A stretch of 24,902 bases of DNA from assembly GCA_019245275.1 (NCBI GenBank), contig JAFARW010000018.1, positions 1-24,902 on the forward strand, given 5' to 3'. The number at the start of each line of letters is the position of its first letter. The stretch's first letter is position 1. Below are positions 21,666-24,902 of this stretch, in pieces. A model generated the notes under the pieces. It searched no databases. It was not told where the DNA came from and saw only the letters and a program-made list of their open reading frames with translations. Both the position numbers and the translations under genes were made by a program. Origin of the DNA: Vulcanimicrobiota bacterium (GTDB taxonomy: Bacteria > Vulcanimicrobiota > Vulcanimicrobiia > Vulcanimicrobiales > Vulcanimicrobiaceae).

Positions 21666-22236
21666 CGTGCCTATTCATAAGTTCCGGCCACACCTCTGGC
21701 ATTTCTTCGCGCGGCATCCCCTTCGGATAGGTGCCGTCGGGGTGTTTTCGCGCAAACGCCCGAGAAGCGGCGGCGAGATACTCAAAGTTCTCCCATATCG
21801 CCTCGTTGCCGTAGGCAAGGCGAATGTTTCTTGCGAGCGGCGCCGCCGCTTCCCAAGCTCTTAAAGTGATGGCGCCCCAAAGATCGCAGGCCAGATCGCG
21901 GTCGATCATGCCGCGCTTTACGAATGCGCCCAATGTCTCGAACAGGTTGGCAAGCGACCTGACGGGCAATAGCTCGCTAATGGCGACGATTGAAGTTCCC
22001 GCGGCAATCCGGCCGCGAACGCTTGGATCGTTGAGAATTGCAGGCAGTGTGTTGATTACGTGCTCGGAGTTCTGACGGAAGAACTCAGATTCTATTGTTT
22101 CTCTAAACTCGTTTGTGGCAACAATCTGATTGCCACTGCGCATGTGTCGCACTTGGCCCAGCGCAGCTAACGCAGTCGCTGAGATGACGAGCAGCGTTGC
22201 AAGCGACGCAATCGCGGCGACCCACTCAGGCGTCAT
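21655..22236 (-). CDS. DUF4760-like membrane-anchored protein, copy A
   Basis: The 193-residue paralogue of the next gene has the same plan: MTPEW, a membrane segment at about 5-27, QVRHMRSGNQ, IESEFFR, LFETLGAFVKRGMIDRDLA and AIWENFEYLA. The two proteins look roughly 40-45% identical by eye, so the tandem duplication is not recent, although the 5' ends stay very similar at the DNA level. It lies 16 bases after the Fe-S-like gene on the same strand. Its function is unknown. Confidence 0.82.
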   Translation of the reverse strand: MTPEWVAAIASLATLLVISATALAALGQVRHMRSGNQIVATNEFRETIESEFFRQNSEHVINTLPAILNDPSVRGRIAAGTSIVAISELLPVRSLANLFETLGAFVKRGMIDRDLACDLWGAITLRAWEAAAPLARNIRLAYGNEAIWENFEYLAAASRAFARKHPDGTYPKGMPREEMPEVWPELMNRHDDA

Positions 22237-22252
22237 CAGCGGCTATCCGCAC

Positions 22253-22597
22253 TCAGAGGTCATCTTCGCCCAGTTCTGCCAGAATTGTGCGATAGAGTTC
22301 TTCGCGATCGTCGATTGGATCGACGATAAAGACTTGCGCGGTGGCGCCGCGGCGCTGTGAATCAATCGCAACCGTCACGCGCCGTCGCGCGCACACATCC
22401 ATGCAGCTCGTGTTGATCGCGCGAATCTTGCCCCAGAGTCCGTCTGCCTTCAGCCGCTCCTTGAGCCAATCGCGCAAATGGAAGTCGCCGATCTCGGCGG
22501 CTTTATCGGGATCTTCTTCGGGAATGCGCTCCTTCGAGCAGCGCTCGCAGACGAGCACGAGCCCGGACGCTTTCCATTTCGGATTGACAGGCTGCAT
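22253..22597 (-). CDS. Small four-cysteine protein, thioredoxin-like [2Fe-2S] ferredoxin type
   Basis: The 114-residue protein has cysteines at 17, 20, 65 and 69 (LVCERCSKER and INTSCMDVCARRRVTVAI). The spacing and the strand after the second pair resemble thioredoxin-like [2Fe-2S] ferredoxins or related predicted metal-binding proteins. It probably binds a 2Fe-2S cluster or zinc. It heads a leftward run with the two DUF4760-like genes. No clear Shine-Dalgarno precedes ATG 22597. Redox role or partner is not known. Confidence 0.75.
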   Translation of the reverse strand: MQPVNPKWKASGLVLVCERCSKERIPEEDPDKAAEIGDFHLRDWLKERLKADGLWGKIRAINTSCMDVCARRRVTVAIDSQRRGATAQVFIVDPIDDREELYRTILAELGEDDL

Positions 22598-22605
22598 TAG
22601 GTTTG

Positions 22606-22620
22606 ACGGTTCGCTACCGT
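22606..22620 (-). other. Small hairpin after repeat copy 2
   Basis: ACGGT and ACCGT form a 5-bp stem with a 5-base loop. It directly follows repeat copy 2 on the minus strand and could mark the 3' end of the tRNA transcript, though no T run follows. Confidence 0.35.
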
Positions 22621-22645
22621 GTCACGCTGAGCTTGTCGAAGCGCG
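22621..22645 (-). repeat. Short dispersed repeat, copy 2 (inverted)
   Basis: On the minus strand this reads CTTCGACAAGCTCAGCGTG, differing from copy 1 by one central base. The two copies face each other across about 2.1 kb of accessory genes. Confidence 0.7.
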
Positions 22646-22689
22646 TAAGAGAAGGAGCGGCCCGCATCATGCTTGCCGCTCCAACGGTT

Positions 22690-22772
22690 AGCCGACGGCC
22701 GGATTCGAACCGGCGAGCTGTTTCCAGGACGGATTACAAATCCGTTGCGATCGACCACTCCGCCACGTCGGC
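22690..22772 (-). tRNA. tRNA with anticodon UGU (threonine), type II variable arm
   Basis: The minus strand folds into a complete cloverleaf: acceptor GCCGACG/CGTCGGC (7 bp), 3-bp D stem GCG/CGC, anticodon stem ACGGA/TCCGT with 7-base loop TTTGTAA (U33 then UGU), and T arm GCCGG-TTCGAAT-CCGGC. The discriminator is U73. CCA is not encoded. The acceptor stem and U73 are as in many bacterial tRNA-Thr. The variable region is 14 bases, CCTGGAAACAGCTC, with a CTG/CAG stem and GAAA loop. This is a type II arm, normally limited to Leu, Ser and Tyr. The Tyr anticodon (GUA) reading fails because the stem would then mispair. Confidence 0.9.
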
Positions 22773-22780
22773 GCAAAACT

Positions 22781-22810
22781 ACTCTAACGTAATCTCTCAC
22801 TCGATTTCAA
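22781..22810 (-). promoter_or_regulatory. Possible promoter of the tRNA gene
   Basis: On the minus strand TTGAAA (22805-22810) and TAGAGT (22781-22786) are separated by 18 bases, matching the -35 at 5/6 and the -10 at 4/6. The -10 lies 8 bases before the mature 5' end, so the primary transcript would start at or near it. Confidence 0.4.
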
Positions 22811-22872
22811 CGTCGGCTGTCATTTCACCCCAAGTTAATGAGCGGCGCTTGTTTCGCGGGTATCTTTGAACC

Positions 22873-24249
22873 ATGAATGTGGTCGCGCGGCGCGCACATA
22901 CGTTCATCGGCGCGGCAGCGCTTCTGCTCGGCGCGACAGTCGCGTGCGGAGGCGGCGGAAGTGGCGGCGGATCATCGTTGCCACCGCTACCCGGACAAAC
23001 TCCGCCACCGGGTGCTCCGATTCAACACGTCGTTATCATTTTTCAAGAGAACCGCACCGTCGACAATCTCTTCAATGGTTTTCCCGGCGCCGACACCGTG
23101 ACGACAGGCCAAACGTCAACCGGTCAAACCGTGGCGTTGCAACCCGTTCCGTTTGAGGCGCCGTACGATCTCTCGCATGCGCATGTGGAGAAGGGGCGCA
23201 ACGGCGGATTCGTCACCGAGTACAACCACGGACAGATGAACGGCTTCGATCTCGAGCACGTCGTGCCTCGACCCGGCTTCACGCCGCCGCCGGATGCCGC
23301 TTACGGCTACGTGCCGCAATCCGAAACGACGCCGTATTTTGCGCTCGCGAAAGAGTTCACGTTCGGCGATCGGATGCTCCAGTCGAACGAAGGCCCGAGT
23401 TTTCCCGCGCATCAGTACATCATATCGGGAACGTCGATTCCGTCGGTCGGCAGCAACCTGCTGGCCGCGGAAAACGTTTCGACTCCAAAAAATATGCCGA
23501 GCAGCAACGAGGGCTGCGATTCGCCGGCCGGCAGTCTGGTCGCGCTGATCGACCCGAGCGGAAACGAAAGCAGCTCGATCTTTCCGTGCTTCGACCACCC
23601 GACGCTCTTAGATCTGCTCGATGCAAAAAGCGTGTCGTGGAAATACTATACGCCGGAGCCCTATTTCTTGTGGACGGGACCGGACGCAATTCATCACATT
23701 CGTTACGGCGCTGATTGGTCGAACGTCTCGATTCCCGAGACGAACGTCTTCAGCGATATCTCGCAGGGGCACTTGCCCGCAGTTTCTTGGATTATTCCAA
23801 CCGGCGCCAACTCGGATCACGCAAACAACCTTTCGAACACCGGACCGTCGTGGGTTGCCGATGTCGTCAACGCGATCGGAACAAGTCAGTACTGGAAAAA
23901 CACGGCGATCTTTGTAACGTGGGATGATTGGGGCGGCTGGTACGATCACGTCAAACCGCCAATCTACGATTCGTACGAACTTGGTTTTCGCGTGCCGCTC
24001 ATTGTGATCTCGCCTTATGCAAAAGCGGCCTACGTTTCGCATACGCAACATGAGTTCGGCAGCATTCTGCGCTTCGTCGAGGAGCAGTTCGGCCTCGGTT
24101 CGCTCGGCTACACGGATGCGCGCGCCGACGATTTCGCCGATTGCTTCAACTTCTCGCAAGCGCCGCTGAATTACCAGCCGGTCCCCACAAAATATTCAGC
24201 GCGGCAATTGATGGCGCGCTGGCACGCCGAACCGCCGGACAGTGACTAA
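22873..24249 (+). CDS. Secreted phosphoesterase (phospholipase C / acid phosphatase AcpA family), putative lipoprotein
   Basis: The 458-residue protein has a signal peptide (basic RRAH, hydrophobic LLLGATVAC) with a Cys at 25 that could be lipidated, though TVAC is not a perfect lipobox. A Gly/Pro-rich linker follows to about residue 48. The catalytic domain of the PF04185 phosphoesterase family follows: IIFQENRTVDNLFNGFPG with the metal-binding Glu-Asn, a His-rich stretch SHAHVEKG, GPSFPAHQYIISGTS, DHANNL, and TWDDWGGWYDHVKPP. Such enzymes cleave phosphodiester or phosphomonoester bonds of phospholipids or other extracellular phosphates, outside the membrane. The exact substrate is unknown. 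It converges on the next gene with 8 bases between. Confidence 0.9.
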   Translation: MNVVARRAHTFIGAAALLLGATVACGGGGSGGGSSLPPLPGQTPPPGAPIQHVVIIFQENRTVDNLFNGFPGADTVTTGQTSTGQTVALQPVPFEAPYDLSHAHVEKGRNGGFVTEYNHGQMNGFDLEHVVPRPGFTPPPDAAYGYVPQSETTPYFALAKEFTFGDRMLQSNEGPSFPAHQYIISGTSIPSVGSNLLAAENVSTPKNMPSSNEGCDSPAGSLVALIDPSGNESSSIFPCFDHPTLLDLLDAKSVSWKYYTPEPYFLWTGPDAIHHIRYGADWSNVSIPETNVFSDISQGHLPAVSWIIPTGANSDHANNLSNTGPSWVADVVNAIGTSQYWKNTAIFVTWDDWGGWYDHVKPPIYDSYELGFRVPLIVISPYAKAAYVSHTQHEFGSILRFVEEQFGLGSLGYTDARADDFADCFNFSQAPLNYQPVPTKYSARQLMARWHAEPPDSD

Positions 24250-24257
24250 AGGAGCCT

Positions 24258-24812
24258 TTAAGGAACAGAGCTCGGGCTTTTTACCTTCGTGCAGGTGATC
24301 GTATCCGGCTTCATCTTGAAGTTGATACCGCTAAATGTGTCGGTCGTCTTGCGATCGCTCACGCGGACGAGCACATCTTGCGTTAACTGATTGTCCTTAT
24401 TCATCACATCGCGCGTGACGAGACGGCCGTTCAACCACGGCGTCGCATAACTCAAGCCGTAGTAGCCGTTGTTGTCGGTTGTGAGTTCGACCCACTTGCC
24501 TTTCTTATCGTCAAACGCATAGCGGACTTCCATAATATAAGTCGTCGTACGATAGATATCGAACGGCGGTGCGACCTCGGTCATGACGAGCCAATGCCGA
24601 TCGGCTGTCCAGCCATAGGTTTGCCGGCTGGGCCGAATCCGGCCGCGCACGATCTCACGGCAGTTCCAATCGCCCACCAGGAAGTCCATTGTGGCATTGA
24701 TCGCCGCATCGTGCGGCGGAATTGGAACGGGTGTCGGCGTCGCCGTGGCGGCAATACAGAATACGAGTGCGGCTAAGCCGATCTGCTTGAGGGCTGGGTA
24801 AGAGAGGCGCAT
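24258..24812 (-). CDS. Secreted lipocalin-like (DUF1579-like) protein
   Basis: The 184-residue protein has an N-terminal signal peptide (MRLSYPALKQIGLAALVF, then an Ala/Thr/Pro-rich cleavage zone). A beta-rich domain then opens with DFLVGDWNCRE, the usual start of DUF1579/lipocalin-like domains. Two Cys remain in the mature part (in NCRE and ITCTK) and could form a disulphide. ATG 24812 is preferred over TTG 24830 because it gives a clean signal peptide. Its start codon overlaps the start of the rightward gene in CATG. Function is unknown. Confidence 0.78.
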   Translation of the reverse strand: MRLSYPALKQIGLAALVFCIAATATPTPVPIPPHDAAINATMDFLVGDWNCREIVRGRIRPSRQTYGWTADRHWLVMTEVAPPFDIYRTTTYIMEVRYAFDDKKGKWVELTTDNNGYYGLSYATPWLNGRLVTRDVMNKDNQLTQDVLVRVSDRKTTDTFSGINFKMKPDTITCTKVKSPSSVP

Positions 24813-24902
24813 GGCAGAGATATTCGGCAACGGTGGCGAGATTGTCCAGGTGAGCGGGGAGTACGAGTGCGCCGAGTGCGGGCACCGCGAGAAGTTTGAA
24901 AA
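24811..24902 (+). CDS. Zinc-ribbon protein, 3' end outside window
   Basis: Thirty codons are visible, starting ATG 24811 with AGAGAGG a few bases upstream. The product has ECAECGH, half of a CxxC zinc ribbon, followed by EKFE. The full length and the second half of the ribbon lie beyond the edge. The ATG overlaps the start codon of the leftward secreted protein. Confidence 0.65.
   Translation, partial: MAEIFGNGGEIVQVSGEYECAECGHREKFE

Noticed and set aside
22690..22772. tRNA-Tyr or tRNA-Ser reading of the tRNA, suggested by the long variable arm
   Set aside because: Shifting the loop to expose GUA gives two mismatches in the anticodon stem; no Ser anticodon is available. UGU has a perfect 5-bp stem and 7-base loop.
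1..24902. CRISPR arrays, insertion sequences, prophage genes, toxin-antitoxin pairs, riboswitches
   Set aside because: No regular repeat-spacer pattern, no transposase or integrase-like protein, and no recognised riboswitch or T-box leader before cysE, cysS or thiL was seen by eye.

Overview
This is a bacterial chromosome segment with high coding density and an estimated GC near 58-60% (by eye). It carries 24 protein-coding genes, two of them cut by the window edges, and one tRNA. Most genes are housekeeping genes. Their order closely matches two blocks known from Bacillus and other Firmicutes: prkC-rpe-thi-rpmB-yloV(fakA)-plsX, and yacL-ispD-ispF-gltX-cysE-cysS-rlmB-sigH. Here the two blocks are joined through a DegV/FakB gene and hemW. 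No sporulation gene is visible and rsgA, yloU, mrnC and rae1/yacP are absent from their usual places. The GC-rich codon use and a lone SigH suggest a non-Firmicute lineage of the Terrabacteria type. Candidatus Eremiobacterota (WPS-2) or a relative would fit, but that placement is inference.

Layout. 1-3199: 3' part of a large membrane protein that fuses two GT-C glycosyltransferase halves. 3246-6659: tightly coupled yebC, PASTA protein, rpe, thiL. 6821-7012: rpmB, inverted. 7136-9734: fakA and plsX. 9731-10255: an inverted GNAT gene wedged in with no spare DNA. 10242-13299: degV/fakB, hemW and a YacL-type PIN-TRAM membrane protein. 13311-14612: an inverted winged-helix/TPR regulator. 14714-18901: ispD, ispF, gltX remnant, cysE, cysS. 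18883-20489: rlmB, then sigH from its own promoter. 20490-22646: an accessory block (GNAT, tandem DUF4760-like paralogues, Fe-S-like protein) bounded by two inverted copies of a short repeat. 22690-22772: a tRNA with anticodon UGU. 22873-24902: a secreted phosphoesterase, a secreted lipocalin-like protein and the start of a zinc-ribbon gene.

How the genes work together. FakA, a DegV/FakB protein and PlsX make a near-complete route from free fatty acid through acyl-phosphate to phospholipid. IspD and IspF are consecutive-pathway enzymes of MEP isoprenoid synthesis. CysE and CysS link cysteine supply to tRNA charging. YebC, L28, RlmB, CysS and the tRNA belong to translation.

Most unusual points. 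(1) IspD carries a C-terminal domain that reads as domain V of elongation factor G. (2) The gltX position holds only the anticodon-binding C-terminal domain of glutamyl-tRNA synthetase, with no room for a catalytic core. (3) The prkC position holds only the membrane anchor, PASTA repeats and an Ig-like-looking tail, without the kinase. (4) yebC, thiL and probably the yacL-like gene appear to start at CTG or another rare codon. (5) The tRNA with a threonine anticodon has a type II (long) variable arm. Together these give an operon in which conserved gene positions are kept while the domain content has been rearranged.
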